Shown here in pieces: positions 19,882-31,496 of a DNA stretch of 64,000 bases. This DNA comes from Dickeya poaceiphila. GTDB taxonomy: Bacteria; Pseudomonadota; Gammaproteobacteria; Enterobacterales; Enterobacteriaceae. The translations under genes were made by a program, and so were the position numbers. The notes below the pieces were generated by a model. That model saw only the letters and a list, made by a program, of their open reading frames with translations. It made no database searches and had not been told where the DNA came from. The stretch is taken from positions 3,100,001-3,164,000 of the forward strand of contig NZ_CP042220.2 of assembly GCF_007858975.2 (NCBI RefSeq). Direction: 5' to 3'. Positions within the stretch are counted from its first letter, which is position 1; each line of letters starts with the position of its first letter.

Positions 19882-22296
19882 TTACCAGGTTTTACCGATG
19901 TTAAACTGGAACTGCTCGGAGCGATCTCCCTCGTATTTCTTAAACGGCTGAGCATACGAGAATACCAACGGTCCCAGTGGTGACACCCATTGCACAGCAA
20001 GACCTGAAGACATACGGATATTGCCAGGTTTGCTGTAGTCTGGCACACCCGCCGCCAGTGTCTGGGCAGTGTTTTCCCAGTGAGTATCCCATACTGTACC
20101 AGCATCGACGAAGAAAGAGGTACGTACAGAGCTGGCATACTTGTCACTGATAAACGGTGTCGGCACGATGAACTCCGCGCTGGCAACCGCCATCGCATTA
20201 CCGCCTACCGCATCCGTCATTTTAGACGGGTCAATACTGCAAGACGACACACTTGATGTGCCACACCCAGTATAGTACGCCGCTTTCGGACCAATGGTAT
20301 TGGAACGGAAGCCACGTACGGTGTTAGAGCCACCGGCAAAGAAGTTGTCATAGAACGGTACTTCTTTACCACCCAGCCCATCGCCATAACCAGCTTTAGT
20401 TCTCGCCATCAGCACCCAGTTGTGATTTTCGCTGAGAGGGAAATAACTCGTCGAATCGAAGGTCAGTTTATAGTATTCATTGTCCGACCCCGGCACCGTT
20501 ACCTTGGTATTCAGGTTGATACGGCTACCCGCTGTCGGGAAGTAACCACGGTCAAGATTATTGTAAGTCCAGCCAGGCGTCAGGAAGAAATCATTGGCAC
20601 TAAAGCTGGCGCTTGATGTCGTTGCATCCGGATCTACGCCGACTTTGTTCAGATAGCGCCACATCGCCACCTGTGGCTTCATATCCGACAACGAGTTATG
20701 CACGTAATCCAAACCAACGCGCAGCGAGTTGTTCTCATTGACAGGAAAGCCCAGCGTTGTACCCACACCATAACTCTGGTTGGTGTAATCAGCCAGGTCT
20801 GCATTTAATGCTTTAAAGTTATTGTAGAAAATTCGACCACCGAGACTTACGCCATCCACCGTAAAGTACGGGTCAGTCATCGACAGTTCGACATAGGTCT
20901 GATAATCGTTGCGGGTCCCGCTAATCCCGACCGAATTACCGGTTCCCAGCCAGTTATCTTGCTGAACGCCGGCCTGGAAGCTGACACCGCTTTCGGTACC
21001 AAAGCCGATACCGAAGTTCAGGCTACCGGTGTTACGTTCCTTGACCTTATACACTACGTCCACCTGATCCGGTGTTCCCGGCACGCGCTGGGTTTCCGTA
21101 TCTACACTTTCGAAATAGCCAAGGCGGTTCAGTCGTTCTTTACCCTGCTCTACCAGATCGTTGCCAAGCCAGCCGCCCTCCATCTGACGCATTTCACGAC
21201 GCAGCACAGAATCCTTGGATACATCGTTTCCTTCAAAGCGGATGCGGCGTACCGTAAAGCGGTTGCCGGCATCCACATTAATATTTAACCGCACCGTTTT
21301 GTCGGTATCGTTGATTTCCGGTTGAGTCACCACGCGAGGATAGGCATAGCCATAGCGTCCCAGCAATTTTTTGATGTCCTCTTCCATCCGGGTTACTTTG
21401 GTGCCGTTATACAGCTCCCCTGGCTGGATGCGGGTTAAATCTTCAATTTCAGTGGCATGACCCACCAGGTTGCCACGTACCACCACCCCGGAGAGCTTAT
21501 ACTGATTGCCTTCGGTAACGTTGATGGTGATGTAAATACCTTTTTTGTCCGGTGTCAGGCTAACCTGAGTGGAATCAATGCTAAAACGTGCGTAGCCGCG
21601 GTCGAGATAAAAACTGCGCAGGGTTTCCAGGTCGCCAGACAGCTTCTGTTTCTCGTATTTGCGATCCCCGACCACGTTCCACCACGGCACTTCATCACGT
21701 AGCTGAAAACGAGAAATCAATTCATCCGAATTGAAGGATTTGTTGCCAACGATGTTGATCTGCTGGATTTTGGCGGATACCCCTTCAGTAAACACCAACT
21801 TGAGATCAACACGATTGCGGGGCAACGGCGTCACCACCGCCTTGACCGTGGCGCTGTATTTGCCCGCACTGTAATAGAAATCTTCCAGCCCTTTCTCGAT
21901 ATTGGACAGGGTGGTGCGGTCCAACGCCTCGCCAACACGCACACCCGATGCTTCCAGATTCTCCTTGAGCATCTCTTCCTTCACCGCTTTGTTGCCGGAG
22001 AAGGTCAGGCTGGCAATGGTCGGGCGTTCTTTGACCTGAATCAGCAACGAGTTTCCATCACGCAGGACACGGACATCTTCGAAGTTCCCGGTTGCAAACA
22101 ATGCCCGAATAGTGTTACCGATATCCTCGTCAGTGATGGTATCTCCCACTCGAACAGGCATACTGAGCAATGCCGCACCGACAGCAACCCGCTGCAGGCC
22201 CTCGAAATGAATATCTTTCACTACGAACCCGTCTGCACCGTATACGGTGGCGCTGCTAAACAGCAGCGACGCTATGAGCAACTTTTTCATCGCCAT
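19882..22296 (-). CDS. bamA: Outer-membrane protein assembly factor BamA
   Basis: Central Omp85 component that folds proteins into the outer membrane. 804 residues: signal peptide ending VYGA, five POTRA domains to about residue 420, then a 16-strand barrel. Extracellular loop 6 has the conserved VRGF motif and, as in E. coli, a cysteine pair (CGTSSVSSC) in the loop. Terminal aromatic Trp. Lies between rseP and skp in the classical order. Confidence 0.99.
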   Translation of the reverse strand: MAMKKLLIASLLFSSATVYGADGFVVKDIHFEGLQRVAVGAALLSMPVRVGDTITDEDIGNTIRALFATGNFEDVRVLRDGNSLLIQVKERPTIASLTFSGNKAVKEEMLKENLEASGVRVGEALDRTTLSNIEKGLEDFYYSAGKYSATVKAVVTPLPRNRVDLKLVFTEGVSAKIQQINIVGNKSFNSDELISRFQLRDEVPWWNVVGDRKYEKQKLSGDLETLRSFYLDRGYARFSIDSTQVSLTPDKKGIYITINVTEGNQYKLSGVVVRGNLVGHATEIEDLTRIQPGELYNGTKVTRMEEDIKKLLGRYGYAYPRVVTQPEINDTDKTVRLNINVDAGNRFTVRRIRFEGNDVSKDSVLRREMRQMEGGWLGNDLVEQGKERLNRLGYFESVDTETQRVPGTPDQVDVVYKVKERNTGSLNFGIGFGTESGVSFQAGVQQDNWLGTGNSVGISGTRNDYQTYVELSMTDPYFTVDGVSLGGRIFYNNFKALNADLADYTNQSYGVGTTLGFPVNENNSLRVGLDYVHNSLSDMKPQVAMWRYLNKVGVDPDATTSSASFSANDFFLTPGWTYNNLDRGYFPTAGSRINLNTKVTVPGSDNEYYKLTFDSTSYFPLSENHNWVLMARTKAGYGDGLGGKEVPFYDNFFAGGSNTVRGFRSNTIGPKAAYYTGCGTSSVSSCSIDPSKMTDAVGGNAMAVASAEFIVPTPFISDKYASSVRTSFFVDAGTVWDTHWENTAQTLAAGVPDYSKPGNIRMSSGLAVQWVSPLGPLVFSYAQPFKKYEGDRSEQFQFNIGKTW

Positions 22297-22330
22297 CGTT
22301 GTTATGCGTTTTTCCTAACCTAATCCACAC

Positions 22331-23686
22331 CTAAAGGCGGGAGAAATCATTGAAAAGTGCAAGTCCCATTAACATCACCAGCAACACCGTGCCAATGCGA
22401 TAACTCACGTCCTGCACACGCTCGGAAACCGGTCCACCCTTTAGCTTTTCGATAGCCAGAAAGAGCAGATGACCACCATCCAGTACCGGCAGAGGGAACA
22501 GATTGATAATCCCCAGATTGACGCTGATCAACGCCAAAAACATCAGGTAATACACCAATCCATAATCTGCTGACATGCCTGCTCCCTGCGCGATGGAGAT
22601 AGGGCCGCTCAGGTTATTCAGCTTCACGTCACCGGTAATCAACTTACCCAGCATACTGACTGTCAGTTTCATCAGTTGCCAGGTTTTATTCCCAGCTTCA
22701 TAGACGGCACTGAACGGCCCATACTGGCGTACAGTTTTATATTCATCAGGCAACGGAGTGACTTTCGGCACCACGCCGGCAAACCCTTCCAGCCGCCCTT
22801 TAGCCACCGTTTTGCCATCAGGCGTCAGAGTTACGGGCTGTATATTCCCTCCTCTTTCCACCTCCAGCGCAATCGGCTTACCTGGGTTATCACGCACGGC
22901 AATGACAAACTGCTGCCAGCGAGCCAACAACTGACCATCGACTTTAACGATCCTATCGCCGACTTGCAAACCCGCTTTTTCAGCCGCAGAACGAGGCTGG
23001 ACCTGAGTCAATACCGCTTCAACCTGCGGGCCTTTAGGTACAATCCCCAGCGAAATCGCTGGATCTTGCTTTTCCGGATCGAAATGCCAACGTTGCAGTT
23101 CAAGTCGCTTGCTTTCGGTTTTCTCTGCCCCTAACGGAGCGGTTTCAATCACCACGTCAGGTTCGCCAATCCTGCCAATCAGGGCCAGACGCGCGCTATC
23201 CCAGTCAGGCGTTTCGATGCCATCAATCGACTTTAGTTCCATTCCCGGCGAAATTTGAGCCTGAGCAGCAATCGAACCGGGCAAAATCTCGCCAACCACA
23301 GGGCGTACCCCAGGTACACCAATGATGAACACCAGCCAGTAGGCAATGACAGCGAATACGAAATTAGCAATCGGCCCGGCACTAATAATCGCAGCACGTT
23401 GCCAGACTGTTTTATGATTGAATGCCTGATGCTGAAGCTCTGTAGGCACATCATCAACGCGGCCATCAAGCATTTTCACATAACCGCCTAGTGGGATCAG
23501 TGCGATGACATACTCGGTACCCTGCCGATCATGACGACGCCACACTGACTTACCAAAGCCGATGGAAAAACGCTCGACACGAACACCACAACGGCGGGCA
23601 ACCCAGAAATGCCCAAATTCATGCACAGTAATAAGCACACCAAGTGCGACGACAAATGCAGCCAGGTTCCAGAGAATATTCAGCAT
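22331..23686 (-). CDS. rseP: Site-2 intramembrane protease RseP
   Basis: Zinc metalloprotease that cuts RseA in the membrane to release sigma-E. 451 residues. HEFGH at residues 22-26 in the first membrane helix, two PDZ domains in the middle, and the third zinc ligand in VLDGGHLLF near 402. 34 bp before bamA in the same unit, linking envelope stress sensing to outer-membrane assembly. Confidence 0.98.
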   Translation of the reverse strand: MLNILWNLAAFVVALGVLITVHEFGHFWVARRCGVRVERFSIGFGKSVWRRHDRQGTEYVIALIPLGGYVKMLDGRVDDVPTELQHQAFNHKTVWQRAAIISAGPIANFVFAVIAYWLVFIIGVPGVRPVVGEILPGSIAAQAQISPGMELKSIDGIETPDWDSARLALIGRIGEPDVVIETAPLGAEKTESKRLELQRWHFDPEKQDPAISLGIVPKGPQVEAVLTQVQPRSAAEKAGLQVGDRIVKVDGQLLARWQQFVIAVRDNPGKPIALEVERGGNIQPVTLTPDGKTVAKGRLEGFAGVVPKVTPLPDEYKTVRQYGPFSAVYEAGNKTWQLMKLTVSMLGKLITGDVKLNNLSGPISIAQGAGMSADYGLVYYLMFLALISVNLGIINLFPLPVLDGGHLLFLAIEKLKGGPVSERVQDVSYRIGTVLLVMLMGLALFNDFSRL

Positions 23687-23708
23687 AAACCGACTCTACG
23701 TTGTACTC

Positions 23709-24566
23709 CTAAACAGCTTTGAACAGCAGCAGCATCAGGCAGGCAAATACCGGTATAGCAGCAGTCAGGCTGTCAATACGATCCAGTACCCCACCATGCC
23801 CCGGAATAAGGTGACTGCTGTCCTTGATGCCCGCTTCGCGCTTGAACATGCTTTCGGTCAGATCGCCCAATACTGAAGCCAACGTAGCTACAACAGAGCA
23901 AACCAGCAGGGCAACGGTTGAAACAGACAACGGCGCATAGTGACTAAACAGTAACGCAATCATTGCTGATGTTGCCAGCCCGCCGATAGCGCCCTCCCAG
24001 GTTTTTCCTGGCGATACCTTCGGCGCCAGCTTGCGCCGTCCAAACAGCTTGCCAAACAGGTAGGCACCACTATCCGCTCCCCACACCAGCACCATGACAT
24101 ACAGTAACCACCAGGCACCACTGAAAGGATTGTTTTCATAATCGAGCTGTCGAAGCGCCACCATGCCCCAAAAAAAAGGCACAATAGTTAACAGGCCAAA
24201 GCATAGACGCAGTACCTGGGAATGGCGCCACATTGCAGCAGACGACGGATAGAACAACACCATCAACAACGCGACTCCCCACCAGAACAGAGAGAGCCAT
24301 AGAGACAGGCAAACCGGTATAAACGCAACAGAGTAGTGATAGTCAGGCAGAGTCAGCATCATCGCCGCCAACAGAAAACCGCAGGCGATGGCAAGCCAGA
24401 TCCGTTGTGTGTAAGAAACCATACCAGCCAGTTGGCCCCATTCCCAAGCTGCCAGCATACAGACCACCAGCGTCACCAGAGAAAACCCCAACGGCGGCAG
24501 GAAAAAAAGCGCCGCAATAACTAAAGGAATCAGAATCAGCGCAGTAATCAGGCGATACTTCAGCAA
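23709..24566 (-). CDS. cdsA: Phosphatidate cytidylyltransferase
   Basis: Makes CDP-diacylglycerol from phosphatidate and CTP, the precursor of all phospholipids. 285 residues, polytopic with many hydrophobic helices. The family signature near the C-terminus is clear: SVLGDLTESMFKREAGIKDS followed by LIPGHGGVLDRIDS. 22 bp before rseP and 9 bp after uppS. Confidence 0.98.
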   Translation of the reverse strand: MLKYRLITALILIPLVIAALFFLPPLGFSLVTLVVCMLAAWEWGQLAGMVSYTQRIWLAIACGFLLAAMMLTLPDYHYSVAFIPVCLSLWLSLFWWGVALLMVLFYPSSAAMWRHSQVLRLCFGLLTIVPFFWGMVALRQLDYENNPFSGAWWLLYVMVLVWGADSGAYLFGKLFGRRKLAPKVSPGKTWEGAIGGLATSAMIALLFSHYAPLSVSTVALLVCSVVATLASVLGDLTESMFKREAGIKDSSHLIPGHGGVLDRIDSLTAAIPVFACLMLLLFKAV

Positions 24567-24575
24567 AAATACCCC

Positions 24576-25337
24576 CTACGATGCATCTGCATCGTCAGGC
24601 GTGGTTCCCCCAAAGCGACGCTCACGTTGAGCAAAGGCATGAATAGCACCTTCAAAGGTTTGTTCGTCAAAATCCGGCCAGAGAACATCGGTAAAATAAA
24701 GTTCTGCATACGCAATCTGCCACAGCAGGAAATTACTAATGCGATGTTCTCCACTCGTTCTTATTAGCAAATCAACCGGGGCCAGATCGTTCAGGCTCAT
24801 GTAACGACTCAAAGTCGATTCATCAATAGTATCAGGACGCAGTAATCCTTCCTGAACCTGTTCGGCGATTTTCCTGACCCCGTGGATAATATCCCAACGT
24901 CCGCCATAATTCGCGGCAATATTCAGAGTAAGGCCCGTATTATTTTCTGTCATCGCTTCGGAGCGTTGAATCAGTCCCTGTAATCGGCTACTGAATCGGC
25001 TAATATCACCGATAACTCTCAAACGGACATTGTGCTTGTGCAGGTTTTTGACTTCGTTATTCAATACGCGCACAAACAGTTCCATCAGCGCAGAGACTTC
25101 CTGTGCCGGACGGTTCCAGTTTTCACTGCTGAATGCGTATAGCGTCAAGGCTTCAAGGTTCTTGTCGACCGCGTAACTAATCGCCCGGCGCACTGACTTC
25201 ACTCCTGCCTGATGACCGAAGATCCGCAGCTTTCCCCTCTGCTTAGCCCAGCGGCCATTACCATCCATAATTATCGCTACATGGCGTGGGCCGTTAGCTA
25301 ACGACTGCTGACTACCGTGTTGATTTTCTGAGGGCAT
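24576..25337 (-). CDS. uppS: Undecaprenyl diphosphate synthase
   Basis: Cis-prenyltransferase that makes the C55 carrier for peptidoglycan and O-antigen. 253 residues. Catalytic Asp in [14 protein letters not shown], then FSSENWNRP, and [18 protein letters not shown], where E. coli has RTGGEHR. First gene of the uppS-cdsA-rseP-bamA run after a 180-bp gap from dxr. Confidence 0.98.
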   Translation of the reverse strand: MPSENQHGSQQSLANGPRHVAIIMDGNGRWAKQRGKLRIFGHQAGVKSVRRAISYAVDKNLEALTLYAFSSENWNRPAQEVSALMELFVRVLNNEVKNLHKHNVRLRVIGDISRFSSRLQGLIQRSEAMTENNTGLTLNIAANYGGRWDIIHGVRKIAEQVQEGLLRPDTIDESTLSRYMSLNDLAPVDLLIRTSGEHRISNFLLWQIAYAELYFTDVLWPDFDEQTFEGAIHAFAQRERRFGGTTPDDADAS

Positions 25338-25519
25338 AGCGTGTATTGATTTCCTCGAGCAAGAAAAGGATTATTCCAGTCACAGCCGAACCTGACAGCA
25401 TAAAAAAAGCTGTGCACACACAACTTTTCATCACTGTGGCTTTTATTAATAACCATCAGCATCAAGCGGCGCAGACTATACCATTTCAGGCGCATGTGAA
25501 CAAACACACCAGCGTAAGG

Positions 25520-26713
25520 TTACTGATAACGCCGCAGCATATTTTCCGCGGCTTGTCTTGCCCAGGTATCGATAGACAATACATCATCAACGCTTTGCGG
25601 CTCAGGTAATGTCAACTGTTCCATCACGCTCTGATTGACTACGGCGATATCGGTAAAACGGATACCGGATTGTAAAAATGCCGCAACCGCAATTTCATTT
25701 GCCGCATTGAGCGCCGTTGTGGCGGCTTGTCCCTGATTACATGCATCCATAGCCAGACGCAGACAAGGATACCGCTGGAAATCCGGCGCAGAAAAGGTCA
25801 ACGCCCCTAACTGGCAAAAATCAAGTGCCGGCGCACCGGAAAAGACACGCTCAGGGTAAGCCATTGCAAAGGCTATTGGGGTCCGCATATCGGGCGTACC
25901 CAATTGCGCCAAGACACTGCCATCCCGGTAACGCACCATGGAATGGATGACTGATTGAGGATGGATAACCACTTCCATCTGTGCTTCCGAGGCATTAAAC
26001 AGCCAGCGCGCCTCGATATACTCCAGTCCCTTATTCATCATGGTGGCGGAATCCACCGAAATCTTTCGCCCCATTGACCAGTTTGGATGGGCACACGCCT
26101 GCTCAGGAGTGACACAATCCAACGCGGCAAACGGAATTTCACGAAATGGCCCACCCGAACCGGTCAGAACCACCCGCTCAACTCCGTATTGCGCTAAGGA
26201 AGCATATCCCAGTTGCCGCTGGATTGGCTCAGGTAAACTCTGAAAAATCGCACTATGTTCACTATCGACCGGCAACAACTGCGCCCCGTTTTTCGACACC
26301 TCTTCCATAAACAGACGGCCACAGGTCACCAACGATTCTTTATTGGCCAACAGAACTTGTTTGCCGGCACGAATCGCGGACAATGCCGGCAGCAAACCGG
26401 CTGCTCCAACAATCGCCGCCATCACTTGATCAACCTCATCCAACGCAGCCAGTTCGCAGGCAGCATGAGCGCCTGACAGCACGGTCGTCTGACTGCCGGC
26501 ATCACGTAGACGGATGCGGAGTTCTCGTGCCGAATTCTCATCAGCCATGGAGGCGTAAGCCGGACAGAACTCCAGGCACTGCTCTACCATCATGGAAACG
26601 TTGCGTCCAGCGACCAGTGCCATTATTGAAAACTTGTCTGGATTGGCTCTGACTACAGCAAGGGAGCTAACGCCAATAGAGCCGGTGGAGCCGAGGATTG
26701 TCAGTTGCTTCAT
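25520..26713 (-). CDS. dxr: 1-deoxy-D-xylulose 5-phosphate reductoisomerase
   Basis: Second step of the MEP isoprenoid pathway, forming MEP with NADPH and a divalent metal. 397 residues. NADPH motif GSTGSIG at 7-13, metal ligands in [10 protein letters not shown], flexible-loop [20 protein letters not shown]. Its product feeds the adjacent uppS through isopentenyl diphosphate. Confidence 0.98.
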   Translation of the reverse strand: MKQLTILGSTGSIGVSSLAVVRANPDKFSIMALVAGRNVSMMVEQCLEFCPAYASMADENSARELRIRLRDAGSQTTVLSGAHAACELAALDEVDQVMAAIVGAAGLLPALSAIRAGKQVLLANKESLVTCGRLFMEEVSKNGAQLLPVDSEHSAIFQSLPEPIQRQLGYASLAQYGVERVVLTGSGGPFREIPFAALDCVTPEQACAHPNWSMGRKISVDSATMMNKGLEYIEARWLFNASEAQMEVVIHPQSVIHSMVRYRDGSVLAQLGTPDMRTPIAFAMAYPERVFSGAPALDFCQLGALTFSAPDFQRYPCLRLAMDACNQGQAATTALNAANEIAVAAFLQSGIRFTDIAVVNQSVMEQLTLPEPQSVDDVLSIDTWARQAAENMLRRYQ

Positions 26714-26846
26714 GAATATGACCTGATAAAACGGGTTTGATTACAGGCGAGGTGCCAGTCTGTAACGTCAGCGCCGACCTGTCGATAAGGCTAGTATGAA
26801 AATGCGTGACGTTACGCAAAACATCCCACATCAAAAAGCTGAAGTG

Positions 26847-26904
26847 AAAAAAGCAAAACGCCGCGGATAAGGGCGGGACAAACCCAGCACACCTGCCAGC
26901 GGCG
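26847..26904 (-). terminator. Probable terminator of frr
   Basis: On the minus strand CGCCGC and GCGGCG pair around a long, partly structured loop, followed by TTTTGCTTTTTT, just after the frr stop. Confidence 0.5.
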
Positions 26905-26922
26905 CTTCATCGAATTGACGAA

Positions 26923-27480
26923 TCAGAAATCCATCAGCTCTTTTTCTTTCTCCGCCAGAGCGGCGTCAATTTTTTTGATAAAGCCGTCAGTCAACTTCTG
27001 GACGTCGTCCTGAGCACGGCGTTCTTCATCTTCACTAATAGTTTTATCTTTCAGTTGCGCTTTTAGCTTGTCATTCGCATCACGACGAACGTTACGCACA
27101 GCCACACGCCCCTGTTCTGCTTCACCGCGTACCACCTTGATCAGGTCTTTACGGCGCTCTTCCGTCAACGGAGGCAGAGGAACACGGATAACCGTACCGG
27201 CAGACATCGGATTCAGCCCCAGATCAGATGCCATGATGGCTTTTTCCACCGCCGGTCCCATTGTCCGGTCAAATACAGTGACAGCCAGCGTACGCGAATC
27301 TTCCACCACGATATTGGCTAACTGGCGTAACGGGGTTGCGCTACCGTAATACTCCACATTAATACCGTCCAGAAGCGAGGGGGACGCACGACCGGTACGC
27401 ACTTTGCTGATCTGATTCTTGAAAGCGTCTACGCATTTATCCATGCGTGTTTCAGCGTCTTTTCTGATTTCATTAATCAC
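26923..27480 (-). CDS. frr: Ribosome recycling factor
   Basis: Splits post-termination ribosomes with EF-G. 185 residues from GTG 27480 ([16 protein letters not shown]), equal to E. coli; AAGGG lies upstream. Core motif [12 protein letters not shown] and [15 protein letters not shown]. The frame continues upstream to an ATG at 27546, but family length favours the GTG. Confidence 0.96.
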   Translation of the reverse strand: MINEIRKDAETRMDKCVDAFKNQISKVRTGRASPSLLDGINVEYYGSATPLRQLANIVVEDSRTLAVTVFDRTMGPAVEKAIMASDLGLNPMSAGTVIRVPLPPLTEERRKDLIKVVRGEAEQGRVAVRNVRRDANDKLKAQLKDKTISEDEERRAQDDVQKLTDGFIKKIDAALAEKEKELMDF

Positions 27481-27622
27481 GTTGTGAACCCTTGAAAACT
27501 GGTTGCCAGTCAGGTCACGCTCGCCTTGCATGACCCAGCGAATCATCGATTACCAGCAGCAAGCTGGCGATATATGGCGCAATCTTGTGTCACCAAAACA
27601 AGATATTACCTTAAATTAGGCG

Positions 27623-28354
27623 TCAGCTGTTATTACTGATCAACGTGCCTTCTTTTTCACCCATAACAACACGACGCAGCGCCCCTGGCTTGTTCATATT
27701 AAATACACGAATCGGCAGGTTATGGTCGCGTGCCAGCGTAAAGGCAGCCAGATCCATGACTTTGAGTTCGCGCTCAAGCACTTCATGATAAGTCAGCGAT
27801 TCGTAGAGCGTTGCATTGGGATCTTTGACCGGATCAGCAGAGAATACCCCATCGACTTTGGTCGCTTTCAGCACTACATCTGCTTCGATTTCAATCCCGC
27901 GCAGGCAGGCAGCAGAGTCGGTGGTAAAGAAAGGGTTGCCGGTGCCCGCCGAGAAAATCACAACGCGGTTGTTACGCAACAGGCTGATGGCTTCAGCCCA
28001 GCTGTAGTTGTCGCACACGCCATTAAGCGGAATGGCCGACATCAGACGAGCGTTAACATAAGCACGATGTAGCGAATCGCGCATCGCCAGACCGTTCATC
28101 ACAGTTGCCAACATCCCCATATGGTCACCCACCACACGGTTCATGCCTGCTTTAGCCAAACCAGCACCGCGGAACAGGTTGCCGCCGCCAATAACCACAC
28201 CGACCTGAATACCCAGTTCAACCAACTCTTTTATTTCCTGGGCCATACGATCAAGGATACTCGCATCGATACCGAAACCTTCAGCTCCCTGAAGTGCTTC
28301 GCCACTCAGCTTCAGCAGAATACGTTGATATACGGGTTTTGCGTTGGTTGCCAT
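27623..28354 (-). CDS. pyrH: UMP kinase
   Basis: Phosphorylates UMP to UDP; allosterically controlled by GTP and UTP. 243 residues of the amino acid kinase family. [10 protein letters not shown] at the N-terminus, [26 protein letters not shown], and the end [13 protein letters not shown]. Its product supplies UDP-sugars used by the neighbouring lpx genes. Confidence 0.98.
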   Translation of the reverse strand: MATNAKPVYQRILLKLSGEALQGAEGFGIDASILDRMAQEIKELVELGIQVGVVIGGGNLFRGAGLAKAGMNRVVGDHMGMLATVMNGLAMRDSLHRAYVNARLMSAIPLNGVCDNYSWAEAISLLRNNRVVIFSAGTGNPFFTTDSAACLRGIEIEADVVLKATKVDGVFSADPVKDPNATLYESLTYHEVLERELKVMDLAAFTLARDHNLPIRVFNMNKPGALRRVVMGEKEGTLISNNS

Positions 28355-28491
28355 GGTGTTCTTGTCCTAACAGGCTGTCATCGTACTGGGGGTTATTACT
28401 GCCACACCCGGCGCACCGCAGACGGTGTTGCCAGATGCCATGAAATTGCTTGTATCACGAATTACGGATATCGCGAATAGTTTGGCTGGAT

Positions 28492-28523
28492 AAAAAGGAA
28501 CCGCCAAGTGGCGGTTCCTTTTT
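28492..28523 (-). terminator. Strong terminator after tsf
   Basis: 14-bp stem AAAAAGGAACCGCC / GGCGGTTCCTTTTT with an AAGT loop, immediately after the tsf stop; it is nearly symmetrical, so it could act in both directions. Confidence 0.9.
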
Positions 28524-28526
28524 TTA

Positions 28527-29384
28527 TTAAGACTGCTTGCTCATTGCTGCGACTTCAGCAGCAAAGTCAACTTCAGCTTTCTCAATACCTTCACCCACTT
28601 CATAGCGAATAAAGCTGCTGACGGAAGCATTGTGCTCTTTCAGCAGTTGACCAACGGTTTTGTTCGGGTCCATCACAAAATTCTGGCCGGTGAGAGAGAT
28701 CTCGCCAGTGAATTTGCGCATACGGCCTTCAACCATTTTCTCTGCGATTTCGCGCGGCTTGCCAGATTGCATGGCAATGTCCAACTGGATCTGATGCTCA
28801 CGAGCAACCACGTCAGCCGGTACGTCTTCGGCATTGACATATTCCGGTTTGCTGGCAGCAATGTGCATGGCGATGTGCTTGATCAGCTCTTCATCAGCGC
28901 CGCTAGCAGATACCATCACACCAATACGGGCACCGTGCATATAGGAACCCAGTGCATCGCCAGTCAGCACAGCGATGCGACGAATATTGATGTTTTCACC
29001 GATTTTCGCTACCAGCGCGGTACGCTGCTCTTCGAATTTCGCTTTCAAAACTTCAACATCGGTGATGCGCTCGTTCAGCGCCGCGTTAGCAACTTCTTCG
29101 CCAAATGCTTTGAAGCCAGCGTCTTTTGCTACGAAGTCGGTTTCGCAGTTCAGTTCAACGATGACGCCGTATTTGCCATCGGCAGCAATTTTGGTCAGGA
29201 TCACGCCTTCAGCGGCAACGCGACCTGCTTTTTTCGCAGCTTTAGCCTGGCCAGATTTACGCATGTTGTCGATTGCCAGCTCGATGTCGCCGTTAGCTTC
29301 AACCAGAGCTTTTTTACATTCCATCATGCCTGCGCCGGTACGTTCGCGCAGTTCTTTTACCAGGGCAGCGGTAATTTCAGCCAT
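28527..29384 (-). CDS. tsf: Elongation factor Ts
   Basis: Nucleotide exchange factor for EF-Tu. 285 residues. N-terminal UBA-like domain ([20 protein letters not shown]), the core [10 protein letters not shown] with the Asp-Phe pair that displaces Mg from EF-Tu, then the coiled-coil and C-terminal module. Co-transcribed with rpsB through a partial terminator. Confidence 0.98.
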   Translation of the reverse strand: MAEITAALVKELRERTGAGMMECKKALVEANGDIELAIDNMRKSGQAKAAKKAGRVAAEGVILTKIAADGKYGVIVELNCETDFVAKDAGFKAFGEEVANAALNERITDVEVLKAKFEEQRTALVAKIGENINIRRIAVLTGDALGSYMHGARIGVMVSASGADEELIKHIAMHIAASKPEYVNAEDVPADVVAREHQIQLDIAMQSGKPREIAEKMVEGRMRKFTGEISLTGQNFVMDPNKTVGQLLKEHNASVSSFIRYEVGEGIEKAEVDFAAEVAAMSKQS

Positions 29385-29437
29385 TATCTTTTCCTCGGTT
29401 ATCTCGTGGCAGAGATAAGTAAGAGATAAGTAAAAAA

Positions 29438-29455
29438 GGGGCCTGACAAGGCCCC
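29438..29455 (-). terminator. Attenuator-like hairpin between rpsB and tsf
   Basis: 6-bp GC stem GGGGCC / GGCCCC with a 6-base loop. On the minus strand it is followed by a run of six T, so partial termination between rpsB and tsf is expected. A second hairpin (AATAAGG... / ...CCTTATT, about 29482-29512) overlaps the rpsB stop. Confidence 0.7.
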
Positions 29456-29509
29456 CTAACCAACATATGTCAATACCTGGTTAATAAGGGCTCAACAGAG
29501 CTGGCCTTA

Positions 29510-30235
29510 TTATTCAGCTTCGACGAAGCTCTCTTCTGCCTGAATAGCCAGATCCTGAGAACGGCCTTCACGGACAGCGGTGGCAACAGCACTCAGGTAC
29601 AGGCTGATTGCACGGATGGCGTCATCGTTACCAGGGATGATGTAATCAACACCATCCGGATCAGAGTTGGTATCAACAATTGCAAATACCGGAATACCCA
29701 GATTGTTTGCTTCTTTGATAGCAATGTGTTCGTGATCGGCGTCGATAACGAACAGCGCATCAGGCAGGCCGCCCATGTCTTTGATACCGCCCAGGCTGTT
29801 TTCCAGCTTGTCCAGTTCACGGGTGCGCAACAGCGCTTCTTTTTTGGTCAGCTTGTCGAATGTGCCGTCTTGAGCCTGAGTTTCCAGGTCTTTCAAACGT
29901 TTGATAGACTGACGAACGGTTTTCCAGTTAGTCAGCATACCGCCCAACCAACGATGGTTCACAAAGAACTGGTCGCAGTTGATAGCAGCTTCTTTTACCG
30001 CTTCGCTTGCTGCGCGTTTGGTACCAACAAACAGGATCTTGCCCTTACGGGAAGAAATTTTGCTCAATTCAGCCAGAGCTTCATTGAACATCGGTACCGT
30101 TTTCTCAAGGTTGATGATATCAACTTTGTTACGAGTGCCGAAAACGAACGCTTTAGTTTTCGGATTTCTGAAACGTTTCTGGTGACCAAAGTGTGCGCCA
30201 GCCTTGAGCAAATCGCGCATGGAAACAGTTGCCAT
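29510..30235 (-). CDS. rpsB: Ribosomal protein S2
   Basis: Small-subunit protein S2, needed for S1 and mRNA binding. 241 residues. [20 protein letters not shown] at the start; [20 protein letters not shown] is highly conserved. Preceded by AGAGG and a long structured leader. Confidence 0.98.
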   Translation of the reverse strand: MATVSMRDLLKAGAHFGHQKRFRNPKTKAFVFGTRNKVDIINLEKTVPMFNEALAELSKISSRKGKILFVGTKRAASEAVKEAAINCDQFFVNHRWLGGMLTNWKTVRQSIKRLKDLETQAQDGTFDKLTKKEALLRTRELDKLENSLGGIKDMGGLPDALFVIDADHEHIAIKEANNLGIPVFAIVDTNSDPDGVDYIIPGNDDAIRAISLYLSAVATAVREGRSQDLAIQAEESFVEAE

Positions 30236-30409
30236 GATTACCTCTATAGATTAAGTATGGGGTTATGCCTCCACGTGCCCCATTGCGCCGACCAGAATGG
30301 AAACCACTCCGGCACCCCGGCGAATGTGTCGACACGTGTGTGTTATACACATATGAGTTCAGTTTGAACCAGCCAATACCCAGTTGCCCGAATACCAGCC
30401 GGAACACCG
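30236..30409 (-). ncRNA. rpsB leader RNA (t44-like, S2 autoregulation)
   Basis: About 175 nt between the predicted transcription start and the rpsB ATG. It contains GGAGGCATAACCCC close to the start codon, which I recall as the conserved pseudoknot part of the enterobacterial S2 leader (annotated in E. coli as t44/tff), and a GTGTATAACACAC hairpin further up. Known role in relatives: S2 binds it to repress rpsB-tsf. The rest of the map-rpsB gap (to 30597) contains the map promoter region; nothing else is recognised. Confidence 0.55.
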
Positions 30410-30415
30410 GCGCGC

Positions 30416-30445
30416 TTTATACCATAAACCGCCCATGGACACCAA
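30416..30445 (-). promoter_or_regulatory. Sigma-70 promoter of rpsB-tsf
   Basis: Minus-strand -35 TTGGTG (30445-30440) and -10 TATAAA (30421-30416), 18-bp spacer with an extended -10 TGG. Placement fits a 175-nt leader. Confidence 0.65.
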
Positions 30446-30597
30446 CTTTTGTTGCATTCTACCGCAACGGCCTGAACCGGGGATGACAATGCCGTGACGG
30501 AATGATGATTTGGCAGTGTCAGGCTGGGCTGATACCATAAATCACTATTTATTGACCCTCTTTCGTCGGATGCGGCGATACCTGTGGACTGAAATCA

Positions 30598-31392
30598 ATG
30601 GCAATCTCAATCAAAACCTCTGAAGATATCGAAAAAATGCGTGTGGCTGGTCGTCTGGCGGCTGAAGTGCTGGAAATCATCGAACCATACGTGGTGCCGG
30701 GTGTGAGTACCGGCGAGCTAGACCGAATCTGCCATGACCACATCACTAACAAGCAAAACGCGATTTCCGCCTGCCTCGGCTACCACGGCTTCCCTAAATC
30801 CGTCTGCATTTCAGTCAACGAAGTGGTATGCCATGGTATTCCAAGCGATGAGAAAATCCTCAAAGAGGGCGACATCGTCAACATTGATGTCACGGTGATC
30901 AAAGACGATTTTCACGGCGATACCTCCAAAATGTTCATCGTCGGCAAGCCGACCATTCAAGGAGAGCGTCTGTGCAAAGTAGCCCAGGAAAGCCTGTATC
31001 TGGCACTGCGGATGATTAAACCAGGCATCCGGTTACGCACGCTTGGCCGCGAAATTCAGAAGTACGTAGAGGCACAGGATTTTTCCGTGGTGCGCGAATA
31101 TTGTGGCCATGGCATCGGTCGTGGTTTCCATGAAGAACCACAAGTATTGCATTATGACGCCGACGACGGCGGCGTGGTGTTGCAGCCGGGCATGGTGTTT
31201 ACCGTGGAACCGATGGTCAACGCTGGTGATTACCGTATTCGCACCATGAAAGACGGCTGGACGGTAAAAACCAAAGACCGCAGCTTGTCGGCACAATACG
31301 AGCATACTATTGTGGTGACGGAAAACGGCTGCGAAATAATGACGTTGCGTAAGGATGACACTATCCCCAACATCATCACGCATCAGGAATAA
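30598..31392 (+). CDS. map: Methionine aminopeptidase type I
   Basis: Removes initiator Met from nascent proteins; essential. 264 residues, pita-bread fold. Metal ligands are visible in VNIDVTVIKDDFHGDTSKMF, CGHGIGRGFHEEP, FTVEPMVNAG and SAQYEHTIVVT. Divergent from rpsB. Its intrinsic terminator was split by the IS at 31416. Confidence 0.98.
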   Translation: MAISIKTSEDIEKMRVAGRLAAEVLEIIEPYVVPGVSTGELDRICHDHITNKQNAISACLGYHGFPKSVCISVNEVVCHGIPSDEKILKEGDIVNIDVTVIKDDFHGDTSKMFIVGKPTIQGERLCKVAQESLYLALRMIKPGIRLRTLGREIQKYVEAQDFSVVREYCGHGIGRGFHEEPQVLHYDADDGGVVLQPGMVFTVEPMVNAGDYRIRTMKDGWTVKTKDRSLSAQYEHTIVVTENGCEIMTLRKDDTIPNIITHQE

Positions 31393-31400
31393 TTGAGCAT

Positions 31401-31415
31401 AAGCCGGCTACTGCC
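31401..31415 (+). terminator. map terminator, left half, split by IS insertion
   Basis: Joining the left flank (through 31415) to the right flank (from 34143) restores AGCCGGC-TACT-GCCGGCT followed by TTTTTT, a perfect 7-bp intrinsic terminator stem with a tetraloop located 10 bp after map. The IS entered across the loop. The right part, with its T-run, is at 34133-34153. Confidence 0.85.
31406..31415 (+). repeat. Target-site duplication, IS4-family copy 1 (left)
   Basis: GGCTACTGCC, repeated exactly at 34133-34142. The neighbouring bases on both sides differ, so the duplication is exactly 10 bp. Confidence 0.93.
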
Positions 31416-31459
31416 TAATGCCGATCGTTTAAGGATCGGTTGACCGATCCGGTGGCTGA

Positions 31460-31496
31460 TGTAAAAAGGGTTCATGTCTTCACATGGACCCTTTTT
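31460..31496 (+). terminator. Internal terminator-like hairpin at the transposase start, copy 1
   Basis: AAAAAGGGTTCATGT (31463-31477), loop CTTC, ACATGGACCCTTTTT (31482-31496): 15-bp stem with one G-U pair, ending in a U-run. The stem contains both the AAGGG ribosome-binding site and the ATG at 31474. It should terminate transcripts entering from map and hide the transposase start in them. Role inferred. Confidence 0.7.

Noticed and set aside
30265..30486. Plus-strand frame of 73 codons in the map-rpsB gap
   Set aside because: Falls in the rpsB leader and promoter; composition is that of structured RNA, not protein.
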